The notes under the pieces were generated by a model that saw only the letters and a program-made list of their open reading frames with translations, was not told the origin of the DNA and did no database searches. Below, piece by piece: positions 52,012 to 60,980 of a stretch of 64,000 bases of DNA (its first letter is position 1; the number at the start of each line of letters is the position of its first letter). Position numbers and translations under genes: made by a program. Origin of the DNA: a virus; the IMG/VR virus record IMGVR_UViG_3300034073_003178, positions 1-64,000 of that record, one strand, 5' to 3'.

Positions 52012-52803
52012 TTATGTGTTTATGTTATACTCACTATTATCGCCTGGATAGTCGTCTGGTGTCAAGCCTTGATATTCTGGAATCAGATCTTCACCATCAG
52101 TTCTTGTTCCATAAACATGATAAAAACAATCAATGGGCATTCCACCTTTTGCTTGAAGGTGAATTTGAGTTTTATCAATTCTTTTTACAATTACATCCTG
52201 ATGAGCACCAACAGGAGTTAACGACACTGTAATTGATTGAGTATCTACAAATGTTTTCCAATATTCTGGAAGTTGAATGACAGTTTTATTTGTAACTCTT
52301 CCGCGAACATATACATCATTGGATGGAGATTCTGGACAGGTATGCCTCAATCTCCATCCTTCTTTTGTTGGGTGAGGAATATCAAAGTTCTTCTTTGCGG
52401 ATAATCTGTGAGCACCACAAAAAGCCCAAACATCTCCTTGAGATGCAACTAACACCCCTGCTCTTACGGAAAGACCAGCATTGACACTTAGATTAACATC
52501 TAAGTTATCAAAAATAGCTGCATCTCCTATTACCGCAAGAGAATATGGAGAATTATTTATAGGAATACATGTTTGAAGAATTCCAGGAATAAATGGAAGA
52601 GGAGACTCGCTATTTGTTAGAGGAGCAATCATACATGTTGCCCAAACATTTGGAAAAGTTACATGATTTCCAATAAGTGCTGGACCTTGTGTATATGAAG
52701 AACCTCGTATTCTTAATGGGCCTCTTCCCAAAATTTCAGGACCTACAGGATCTTTTACATTAAAAAATTGACCTTTTACATAAATGTTATCAAAACTTGC
52801 CAT
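52012..52803 (-). CDS. Virion structural protein with tail-fibre-type C-terminal domain (263 aa)
   Basis: Starts MASFDNIYVKGQFFNVKDPV with Gly-rich beta repeats (ALIGNHVTFPNVWATCMI; VNLSVNAGLSVRAGVLVASQ). The second half (KKNFDIPHPTKEGWRLRHTC, then SNDVYVRGRV, IQLPEYWKTFVD, SITVSLTPVGAHQD) is a domain widespread at the C-terminus of phage tail fibres and spikes, where it acts as a self-assembly domain. Probably a short fibre or baseplate spike. Confidence 0.68.
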   Translation of the reverse strand: MASFDNIYVKGQFFNVKDPVGPEILGRGPLRIRGSSYTQGPALIGNHVTFPNVWATCMIAPLTNSESPLPFIPGILQTCIPINNSPYSLAVIGDAAIFDNLDVNLSVNAGLSVRAGVLVASQGDVWAFCGAHRLSAKKNFDIPHPTKEGWRLRHTCPESPSNDVYVRGRVTNKTVIQLPEYWKTFVDTQSITVSLTPVGAHQDVIVKRIDKTQIHLQAKGGMPIDCFYHVYGTRTDGEDLIPEYQGLTPDDYPGDNSEYNINT

Positions 52804-52814
52804 AAATATTCTCT

Positions 52815-53408
52815 CTATGCGATTAAATTAAAGAAACCTAATAATGCTCTTTGCCAAAACTGCCCATTTCCAATATCAAAATCAATTGGAGGTTTAATTG
52901 CACTCATAGAAGTTACATTTTGCATCTCTCCAGCATACATTCTCATTATATTTGTAGCAGTCATTTGCATTGAACCATTTGTATACAAACTTGTGGATTG
53001 TTTTCCATTAAGTTCTATTTGTTTAGCCTCCATATTTAGTTCTTGGGAAGCAACTAAATTTATGTTACCATTATTATTATCAGGGCCATATGCAATTATA
53101 TCAATATTTTCTGCCTCCATTCGGATTCTACCACGAGTGGTAATTACTATATCACCACTTGCAGAATCTAACCAAAATGCAGGTTGACCTTTTTGAACAT
53201 TATCACCACATTTAATTTGATATCTTCCCCTACATCTATTTGTAATCCATCCAGGCCTTGGATCAGTTTGATCTATAGTAATATATTCAAGACCACCTTG
53301 CCCTTGAAGAAGAATTGATGATTTAACTTGATCTAAATGAATGTGACCAAATCTTAAGGCACCATCTTTAGTTCTTATATCTTTAGTTTCATAATTTTTT
53401 GATGTCAT
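52815..53408 (-). CDS. Needle-like beta-helix protein resembling the gp5 C-terminal domain (197 aa)
   Basis: The central part (GDIVITTRGRIRMEAENIDI, then NINLVASQELNMEAKQIELN) has the alternating eight-residue rhythm of the triple beta-helix at the end of T4 gp5 and VgrG needles. The gene begins with an AGGAGG ribosome-binding site made by the last codons of the gp5-like gene (C-R-R-stop). In T4 this helix is the C-terminal part of gp5; here it is a separate gene directly downstream. The C-terminus is hydrophobic (QRALLGFFNLIA). Confidence 0.65.
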   Translation of the reverse strand: MTSKNYETKDIRTKDGALRFGHIHLDQVKSSILLQGQGGLEYITIDQTDPRPGWITNRCRGRYQIKCGDNVQKGQPAFWLDSASGDIVITTRGRIRMEAENIDIIAYGPDNNNGNINLVASQELNMEAKQIELNGKQSTSLYTNGSMQMTATNIMRMYAGEMQNVTSMSAIKPPIDFDIGNGQFWQRALLGFFNLIA

Positions 53409-53417
53409 TTTTTATAA

Positions 53418-56345
53418 TTACCTCCTACATTTTATACAACCAGTACAATCAACTACATTAATAACCTTTGAATCCTTTGGAACATCAAATTCTCCATTTT
53501 CACATATTCTCTTAACTGTGATTATTGGTACAAGTAAAGCATTGAATCCAGTAGGAGAATTTGTTTTAATTTCCGGAATGTCGTCAAAACCGCAACCACC
53601 ACTTAAGACTTTAACTTCTGTAATTTGACCAAATTCATTAATTATTGGTTTTACTACCATACCATTACTAGGAGTAATAACAATCTCATCTTCAGGTCTA
53701 TATGCAAATCCTGTTTGAATAACTTGTATTTCTTCTACGCATAACACTGCTTTGTAACATAATCTTTCTTGATCTTGAATAGTTTGATCATTTTGTGCAT
53801 TTTGGTTTACTATAGCAAAATCATCAACAACAGGTATATTTATTGGATTTACTGGGAGAAGCGGAAGTTCTATAATTCGGGTATCCTCAGATTCTGGATC
53901 AGATAGATTTTCATTTGGAATAGTAGTACCAGAACCAGTAGTAGTTCCAATACCAGGGCCACCTGGAGTAGTAGTTCCGATACCAGCAGTAGTAGTGGTT
54001 CCAATACCAGCGGCAGCAGTGGTTCCAATTCCTGTTTGATTTATATCAAGAACTATAATTGTACCTTCAGCAATGTTTAAACCCTCAACTGAAGATCCAC
54101 CTTTTACAATATTATTTGGAATAGTATTTAAAGATAAAGTATCGTTATTAATAAATCCATAATATTTTCTAGATCTTCCTTGTGTGTTAGTTATAGTTAT
54201 TTTAGCAGGACAATTTTTTGATGATACATTTTGAGGTATATTTACTTTATATTTTGTGTATTTTACGGAAAGAGTTTCTGGTTTACCATTTGGGGGATAA
54301 TAAGTTTCTCCAGGATTTAGTTCTACTGGTTTATTGATTCTGACAACTTTAAATTCCCCATTGCAACTCCTAATATAACCCTCATCTGGTTCCTTCCAAA
54401 CAAATCCATCTCCTCCCATACTACCATTGGGTTTTTGTAAATAACCCGTACCAGGAGATTTTACCAAAATATTTTTTATTTTGAGTTTTCCAGGATTATT
54501 TTCATCAGGTTCCATTATAGCTTCAAATGCTCCACCAGATCCATTTCCACAAGGATCCTCAAGAGTAACGATTGGCGCAGATGTATACGATCCTGGATTT
54601 ACAATATCAAAACCAATAATTGATGAACTATTACTAACTATTGGATTTGCTTGTCCTCCAGAACCATTTCCCCCAAAGAAATTAACTTTAGGAGGACCAC
54701 AAAAAACAGGTTCAACATTACAATTAATTCTAGAACCACTTCCTGTTGTTCCTCCTCTATTTGCTTGATTAAGACTATTAAGAATTCCTGAAGAAAAATT
54801 TCCTATTGCTATTGCTGGTTTAGCTGGTCCTGCTAAATCTATCTGATCGTAACCTGGACATTGTTGCTGCTCATCACATTTGAAAAAATTCAAAATTCCA
54901 CTTAATAAAGAAAATGCACTTGCAACTAAACCTGCAATATTTCCAATAGTACCCAAAACTGATGATAGTGCAGAACTTATTTGTCCGAGAATAGGGTTTA
55001 AAAAGTCAGAGATAAGTTGCTGAACCGCACAAATTGGACCACTAACTAAATTTGCTAACAAGTCAGTAAGAAGTTTTACAAATGTTGGTACGAGAGCTTG
55101 CATTATATTTCTAAACAAGCAAGAAAGAATTTCAAGCGCCTCAGAAACTATATTATTATAAGTTGGAATTTCGCTAGGAAAAAGATTTGGTATTACCCTC
55201 TTTTGCAATTCTTCTGTTATTAAAATTTGCAATTCTTCTAATACACGAGTTAATATATTAATCATGTATGAAGATGCAAATTGAGCAGCTGTTTGAATTA
55301 AACTTGAAGTTTGAGATTGAATTGAACTTGCCGCTACAGATACTTCTCCTGCTATTTTTGCTATATTATTAGAATCTTTAATTAAATTATTAAGAACTTT
55401 TGCAATTCCTTGAACATCAGAATCAACTTTCTTACATGCATTTCTTAGAGGTCTTTGTACTCTTTTATCTTGATCCTGAATATCCCATGCTAATGTCTTT
55501 AAATGAAGTCCTTCTGTAATTTGAAGAGGAATATTATAAACATTTAAGTTATCTGGAACATATGCTGGCGCTTTATTTGAGTCACTAAAAGTGTCATTAA
55601 ATTGTTGATAACCTTGATTGCAGAGAAATGGAACTGGTGAAGATGCTCCAGGAAGTCTTGATGCTTTTACTGTAGCAATTAATACTTGTCTTTCAATTTC
55701 TGGTAAGGGAAGACCTTTTAATTTTGCTTCAGATCTTGCCTTTGAAGCTGCAGAAAATTCTTCTCTACTTGGAGTTCTTGCTGGATTGAGAAGTTTTTTT
55801 AATTGATCTGAACTTAATTGATCTACATTTGGTGGCAATGGTAAATTAGCCAGACTGCCTGGGCCAATAGATGGAGCAGGAGGATTTGAAAGTATAGGTC
55901 CAGATAAAGAAGGTGCTACTGCAGTTTGGTTTGGTGCAGCTGCTCCTCTTACCTTTGGTACATTATTATTTGAATTGCCAAGAACTCCTACAATATATCC
56001 TTCTTGACCCGCCATTCCATCCATGAAGAATCCAAATACTACGGATCCAGATTCTATAGATGGAGTTACTGATGCACCACCATGACCAGATCCTGCAGTA
56101 ACGGGCATAATGACTTGACAAAAAGCCATTTGATCTGGAGGAAGTGTAGCTAAATCTCCAGTATGCCAATTAAAAACTCTTACTTTATAGCGATACCCCC
56201 ACCCTTCAATTCCGGCAATATTAGTAAATGTTTGTGCTTCTATATTATCTTGCCAAGTCTCTTTAGATTCTACTCTCCCTAACCACCAGGGAGGACTCAT
56301 AAAAGTACCGGATTCAAACAATCCACCAGTTAATTGATCAGACAT
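53418..56345 (-). CDS. gp5-like baseplate hub protein with N-terminal OB fold (975 aa)
   Basis: Residues about 15-130 match the N-terminal OB fold of T4 gp5: PPWWLGRVESKETW, YRYKVRVFNWHTGD, MAFCQVIMPVTAGSGHGGAS, GSVVFGFFMDGMAGQEGYIV. The lysozyme domain of T4 gp5 is absent. Instead there is a Pro-rich linker, a long helical region (about 285-500), Gly-rich beta parts with repeated 'GFDIVNPGSYTSAPIVTL'-type units, and a low-complexity stretch of GIGTT repeats (about residues 765-800). A Cys pair CTGCIKCRR ends it. Murein-cutting activity must lie elsewhere, probably in the 60981-64000 protein. Confidence 0.78.
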   Translation of the reverse strand: MSDQLTGGLFESGTFMSPPWWLGRVESKETWQDNIEAQTFTNIAGIEGWGYRYKVRVFNWHTGDLATLPPDQMAFCQVIMPVTAGSGHGGASVTPSIESGSVVFGFFMDGMAGQEGYIVGVLGNSNNNVPKVRGAAAPNQTAVAPSLSGPILSNPPAPSIGPGSLANLPLPPNVDQLSSDQLKKLLNPARTPSREEFSAASKARSEAKLKGLPLPEIERQVLIATVKASRLPGASSPVPFLCNQGYQQFNDTFSDSNKAPAYVPDNLNVYNIPLQITEGLHLKTLAWDIQDQDKRVQRPLRNACKKVDSDVQGIAKVLNNLIKDSNNIAKIAGEVSVAASSIQSQTSSLIQTAAQFASSYMINILTRVLEELQILITEELQKRVIPNLFPSEIPTYNNIVSEALEILSCLFRNIMQALVPTFVKLLTDLLANLVSGPICAVQQLISDFLNPILGQISSALSSVLGTIGNIAGLVASAFSLLSGILNFFKCDEQQQCPGYDQIDLAGPAKPAIAIGNFSSGILNSLNQANRGGTTGSGSRINCNVEPVFCGPPKVNFFGGNGSGGQANPIVSNSSSIIGFDIVNPGSYTSAPIVTLEDPCGNGSGGAFEAIMEPDENNPGKLKIKNILVKSPGTGYLQKPNGSMGGDGFVWKEPDEGYIRSCNGEFKVVRINKPVELNPGETYYPPNGKPETLSVKYTKYKVNIPQNVSSKNCPAKITITNTQGRSRKYYGFINNDTLSLNTIPNNIVKGGSSVEGLNIAEGTIIVLDINQTGIGTTAAAGIGTTTTAGIGTTTPGGPGIGTTTGSGTTIPNENLSDPESEDTRIIELPLLPVNPINIPVVDDFAIVNQNAQNDQTIQDQERLCYKAVLCVEEIQVIQTGFAYRPEDEIVITPSNGMVVKPIINEFGQITEVKVLSGGCGFDDIPEIKTNSPTGFNALLVPIITVKRICENGEFDVPKDSKVINVVDCTGCIKCRR

Positions 56346-56347
56346 AA

Positions 56348-56563
56348 TTAATCATCATACATTCTACACTCTAGGGCATCTGGATGTGAATCACAGTAAA
56401 GTTCCAAAGCAGTTGGATCATGATTATCATTTGGATGATTTTCCTGATATCTTTCAAGATCATGCAATTCACCTTCCAAGTGACGACGACGCTGACCACT
56501 GATAGTAGGACTATCTAATTCATTATAATCATCATTAATATGTTGTTGAAGTGTCCTGTCCAT
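56348..56563 (-). CDS. Small acidic hypothetical protein (71 aa)
   Basis: An acidic, His-rich 71-residue protein (LQQHINDDYNELDSPTISGQ, then RRRHLEGELHDLERYQENHP, ending CDSHPDALECRMYDD). Two Cys near the end. It lies 2 bases upstream of the gp5-like gene and after the gp27-like hub gene, so it may be a baseplate assembly factor. Unrecognised otherwise. Confidence 0.55.
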   Translation of the reverse strand: MDRTLQQHINDDYNELDSPTISGQRRRHLEGELHDLERYQENHPNDNHDPTALELYCDSHPDALECRMYDD

Positions 56564-56585
56564 ATACGAACAAAAATATTGTTAA

Positions 56586-57887
56586 TTATTTAGGTTTTCT
56601 TCCGTAAGAATCTCTTACAAGTTCTAAAGAAGTAATAGTTTCTTTAGGATCTCTATTTATATGATGACATAAAGCTGAAATCATATATAATCCACTTAAT
56701 CTAGTATTTGGTATTGGTGTTTTCTTTGAAGATATTTCTTGAAAATCGCAATAAATTAAGTCTCCAGCCTGTAATGAAAAATCTCCAGCGATTTTAATTT
56801 TTAATGTGACTTTAAAAACTTGATTGTATCTTGAATTTGATTGCGCTGTTATTTTTTCTTTTTCTATTACAGGTTCTTTTGATTGACCAATAGGAAACAT
56901 ACTTCCAATATTCATGTTAGTCTGAAAAATTCTAGTATATGGAACATTGGTAAACATTTGATTAATGTCACTTCCATAATCTACACCTAAAGACTTAACT
57001 ACACCAGCTTGATCAAACCAACTTAAATTATTACAAATATAAGAACTTTCAAATGGATTAAAAAGATCTGTAGTTGAACTATATGCACCTATCTTAAGTT
57101 GCTCCTTTAAATCTCCATTATCAGTATCATCATATTCTAAAATTTTTCCATCATATCCAACAGGAATTTCTATAGACGCTGTATTATTATAAATTAATCT
57201 TTTATATAATTTGCTATCAAATAAGGTATCTATAGACTTATACTTAAATCCTGTTCTGGTTTCAAAAAAGAAATATCCTGCAGTTTTTCCATAAGCACCT
57301 CCAATATTAGGAACAGATTGTTTTGCCAACCAAGTAATTACCCAAAATGGTTTTTTGTTTGTTCCTATGAATGAAAAAAGATTTTGTGTAGGTTCAACAT
57401 CTATTGCTTTTTTAGTTTTTAATACAGTTTGAAATATCGCTGATACTGAGTCTGATATTGGGCCATCATATCTTTGAAGCACTCTTGATGATTCATTTGT
57501 CAAATATTCTTCAGAAACTAAGTCCATAATATATGGAGCAGCCTTTGCAGTTTCTGGTAATTTATAGTTATGATTCAATCTCAAACATCTATCATCTGAT
57601 GCAAAAGATATTTTTTGTTCTAATCCATCTTCAAATTCAAAAAAAACTTTTTCTCCTGCTCCAGATTTTATCTTATCTGCAAAATTGATTTTTGCTCCAG
57701 CACCATCATCAGCATCAAATCCAGTTGTTACGACTGCAATTTGAACATTAATTGTTGGAGACAAAACATTTTCATAATAATAGATTTCAGTTATACCTCT
57801 GAGCAATGAAATGGATTCGCCTCCATCATTTGGAAATATATCAAGTTTTGTAATATTATTATTACTTCTTTTAATTCTTTCTAACAT
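56586..57887 (-). CDS. gp27-like baseplate hub protein (433 aa)
   Basis: A 433-residue protein with MLERIKRSNNNITKLDIFPN, then SLLRGITEIYYYENVLSPTI, a pattern that starts many T4-like hub proteins; T4 gp27 is 391 aa. The rest is beta-rich (KKPFWVITWLAKQSVPNIGG; QAGDLIYCDFQEIS), as in the gp27 tube domains. In T4 gp27 forms a trimer with gp5; here it lies just upstream of the gp5-like gene, supporting the assignment. It starts 3 bases after the tape-measure-like gene. Confidence 0.55.
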   Translation of the reverse strand: MLERIKRSNNNITKLDIFPNDGGESISLLRGITEIYYYENVLSPTINVQIAVVTTGFDADDGAGAKINFADKIKSGAGEKVFFEFEDGLEQKISFASDDRCLRLNHNYKLPETAKAAPYIMDLVSEEYLTNESSRVLQRYDGPISDSVSAIFQTVLKTKKAIDVEPTQNLFSFIGTNKKPFWVITWLAKQSVPNIGGAYGKTAGYFFFETRTGFKYKSIDTLFDSKLYKRLIYNNTASIEIPVGYDGKILEYDDTDNGDLKEQLKIGAYSSTTDLFNPFESSYICNNLSWFDQAGVVKSLGVDYGSDINQMFTNVPYTRIFQTNMNIGSMFPIGQSKEPVIEKEKITAQSNSRYNQVFKVTLKIKIAGDFSLQAGDLIYCDFQEISSKKTPIPNTRLSGLYMISALCHHINRDPKETITSLELVRDSYGRKPK

Positions 57888-57890
57888 TTT

Positions 57891-60800
57891 TTAAACATAG
57901 TCCCAAATGTAAGATAATCCATCTTCTTTGGAAGAAGACATTAAAATAGTTTCTTTATTTACTATGTATGTATTATTTGTAGATGGTTCATCAACAAATA
58001 CATTCACAAAAGTTGTACGAGGTCTTTGATCTTCATAATCAAGCATACTCATAATTGTATCTATATTACTTTTTAGTTGACTTTTACTTTCTATTTGATT
58101 GATCAATTTTATAAATTCAAACCCAAAAGCATCAACTGAATCTTTATCAATTACATATTCTCCATCGTGAGTTTTAATGAGTTGTGATTCATTTTCGGTA
58201 ATATATCTTCCATGGAATGCATAAAAATCAGGAGCACCTGAATTCAATACTAATTTTTGTTGTGGAGCAAGAGTTCCATCCGGTTTATATCTACCATGCC
58301 CGACAAAAGCATTTGTTCCAACAATATCAGCAGATACACCATATCCATCTGTTGCGCTATATTTCATATTTTTAAGAGCCAAAGGAAAAGCAACTTTATT
58401 TCCAGCACCAGTTCCGCCAATTTGAAGATCTAGTTCTGTTTGTCTATGTGCTGCTTGACCTCTTGCAATATATCCTTTTATTTGTTGATCATTTGCTCCT
58501 GTAGGGATAGTTTCTCCAGATCTACCAACATAAATTGACTTTTTTCCTAAGAAATGTTTAACTACATTTAATCCTGCAGTTGCAACACCAGAACCATCTC
58601 CAGGATTGTTTGTACCAATATGAAAATGAACACCTCCAGATCTTCCAGAATTACCTTGAATAAATTTACCATCTCCAGGTGAAATTGCTCCTTCAGAAAC
58701 TTTAGTTGATTCTAATCTTTCTTTAAGTTCTCCATATCCAGCAGGAGAACCTTGAAGACCTAATTCTTTATCTCCACTTGCATCATGTCCTCCATAAAAA
58801 TAAGCACCATATTGACCTGCAAGTTGTTGAAGTTTTGAATTAACTTGACCTCCACCTTTACTAAAATCCCACTGCTTTCCTACACCAAGTAATCTAACTC
58901 TTGCCCCCATTGATTGAAGATACTTTAATTGCTCTTCAACTGTTGACCAATCATCTTTTGAATGTGCAATACCAGTTGATAAATCAACCAGTTTTCCTTT
59001 AAGAGCATCACCTTTTGATTTAAGAATTGCTAAGACTTCTGCGGGTTTTCTTCCTTTCTTAGTGTCACCAGTATCAGAACCATCTCCAGTTCTTCCTGCA
59101 AATCCATGAGCGATATTATCACCAATTACAAAATCTGCTTGACCTTGGAACTGTGCATTTGGATCAGTTTGTTGTGTTGCACCTCCTCCCCCAGGAGGAG
59201 CTGGACTTGGGCCACCACTACCAGAAACTGGTTTTAATAATAATTGTTTCATTAAATCATTAATAATTTGATTAATTCTTGGATTAACTGTATTTTGAAT
59301 ATTAATTGCTAACCAATTTCTTAAATCTTGATTTGTAGATTCATCTGTTACTAAACCACCATTTGCATATCCAAAGGTCAATTTATCCAAAATATAATTA
59401 ATCCAGGAATTTAATCCAGCAGAAACATTCATGTAATCAATTGGAGATGGTTTATCCCCAAAAATAGTTTTAGTAACTAAACCAAACAAAGAACCAAGAT
59501 AAGAAATTTTACTTAAAGTTTGATGTGACGATTTTAAATAACTGTATGGTTTAACTTCATTCTTACCAGTATTATTTGGATAATAAGTTTCAATTAATGT
59601 TTTTGATGGATCAGATTCAGATTTAATGTTTCCAGATACACTTCTTCCAGGTTGTAATGAAGTTGGTTGTGGGGTTATAGTTCTTGTTACCTTTTTTACC
59701 TTTAGTTTTCTTTCGGGTTCAGATGAAATATATTTTCCACCTCTAGTTGTTGCTCCACCTCCTGCATATTTTTCAATTTTTTCAGATGATTGAGTTGGTG
59801 TTTTACTAGATTTATTTTCAAAAAACAAATCATATAATGCTCCACCAGCCCAATCTCCAAGTGCAGCTCCTGCTATTCCTCCAATGATATTTCCAGCAAC
59901 TGGTATTACAGAACCAACAGCAGTTCCAATTGCACCAAGAAGACCAGCACCAATTGCCTTAAATGCGGCCCTACCAATAGATTCTCCAAGAGCAATTGAC
60001 AATCCAAAGTCAAGTAATGCTCCAATAATTGGAAGTCGTTTTGTAAAAGGACGAACAAATTTAAGAACTTGCTTTGCTCCACCTTTTCCTAGAACTCCAG
60101 TAAATGCACTACGAGCACCTCTTTGAAGTGCTCCTCTTTGCATTCCTCCTGGTAATCTCTTTAAACCTTCTTGACCAAATCTTTGAACAAATGCATCTCT
60201 TCCATATCTTTGGAAGTATCGTTTTAATACATCATTTTGTGGTTTTTTTATTCCCTTATCTAATCCTCCTTTTCTTAAATCAATATCTGGTTTACCTTTA
60301 CCAAAACCACCTATAATACTATCACCAGTGTCAGCAATTAACATTGCTGCGATTAATGAATAGTTGATTATATCATTAAACTTATTTGAAAAATCATCAA
60401 ATGCCTTTGCACCACTTTCACCAAAAACATTAGATACAAATGTTCTACTTGCATCTACTGCTTTATATCCCCAATCAATAAAAGTAACTAATCCATCTAA
60501 AAGTTTTCCTCCCCAATCAATAATAAAATCCATTACTCCATTGATTATTGGAATCAACTTAGCAAGTTGAGGAAGTTGATCTATCAATCTAACAGCAATA
60601 AACCCTAATATTACATTTGATATAAAATTTTTAATCCAATCAAACAATCCTAATTTAGGTGTGGGTAATTTTGGCAGTTTAACTCCAGATGGTTTTTTGA
60701 CTTTTTTCTCTAACTCATTTTCTTTATCTTCACGAGTCTTTTTTTCTTGATTCCTTGATCTTATTTTAAATTTATTTCTTTCAATTAAAAGAAAGTCTTT

Positions 60801-60974
60801 TAATAATTTGTCAATTGTAATAACTTTTTTTTCAATAGTAATTAAACGATTGTCAATTTTAACTTTATTTGGATTGTTTAGTTTTTCTTTTGGGGATTCA
60901 AATATTTTACTGACAGTAAGAGAAGATGATCTAGATGGAGGTAATGCTAGAAGTTTGCTGCTATTAATTGCCAT
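57891..60974 (-). CDS. Tape-measure/hub-associated protein with degenerate hydrolase motifs (1027 aa)
   Basis: After a charged, coiled-coil-like N-terminus (about 110 residues), hydrophobic segments (NFISNVILGFIAVRLIDQLP, LPIIGALLDFGLSIALG, GAIGTAVGSVIPVAG) suggest membrane insertion, as in tape measures. Residues about 612-740 look like a GDSL/SGNH hydrolase, but the nucleophile block reads IGDNIAHG (Asn for Ser). At about 781 GRSGGVHFHIG resembles the last M23 peptidase motif without the rest. It ends with DGEYVIDKDSVDAFG, typical of tape-measure ends. It is paralogous at both ends to the next gene. Confidence 0.6.
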   Translation of the reverse strand: MAINSSKLLALPPSRSSSLTVSKIFESPKEKLNNPNKVKIDNRLITIEKKVITIDKLLKDFLLIERNKFKIRSRNQEKKTREDKENELEKKVKKPSGVKLPKLPTPKLGLFDWIKNFISNVILGFIAVRLIDQLPQLAKLIPIINGVMDFIIDWGGKLLDGLVTFIDWGYKAVDASRTFVSNVFGESGAKAFDDFSNKFNDIINYSLIAAMLIADTGDSIIGGFGKGKPDIDLRKGGLDKGIKKPQNDVLKRYFQRYGRDAFVQRFGQEGLKRLPGGMQRGALQRGARSAFTGVLGKGGAKQVLKFVRPFTKRLPIIGALLDFGLSIALGESIGRAAFKAIGAGLLGAIGTAVGSVIPVAGNIIGGIAGAALGDWAGGALYDLFFENKSSKTPTQSSEKIEKYAGGGATTRGGKYISSEPERKLKVKKVTRTITPQPTSLQPGRSVSGNIKSESDPSKTLIETYYPNNTGKNEVKPYSYLKSSHQTLSKISYLGSLFGLVTKTIFGDKPSPIDYMNVSAGLNSWINYILDKLTFGYANGGLVTDESTNQDLRNWLAINIQNTVNPRINQIINDLMKQLLLKPVSGSGGPSPAPPGGGGATQQTDPNAQFQGQADFVIGDNIAHGFAGRTGDGSDTGDTKKGRKPAEVLAILKSKGDALKGKLVDLSTGIAHSKDDWSTVEEQLKYLQSMGARVRLLGVGKQWDFSKGGGQVNSKLQQLAGQYGAYFYGGHDASGDKELGLQGSPAGYGELKERLESTKVSEGAISPGDGKFIQGNSGRSGGVHFHIGTNNPGDGSGVATAGLNVVKHFLGKKSIYVGRSGETIPTGANDQQIKGYIARGQAAHRQTELDLQIGGTGAGNKVAFPLALKNMKYSATDGYGVSADIVGTNAFVGHGRYKPDGTLAPQQKLVLNSGAPDFYAFHGRYITENESQLIKTHDGEYVIDKDSVDAFGFEFIKLINQIESKSQLKSNIDTIMSMLDYEDQRPRTTFVNVFVDEPSTNNTYIVNKETILMSSSKEDGLSYIWDYV

Positions 60975-60980
60975 TTTCTT

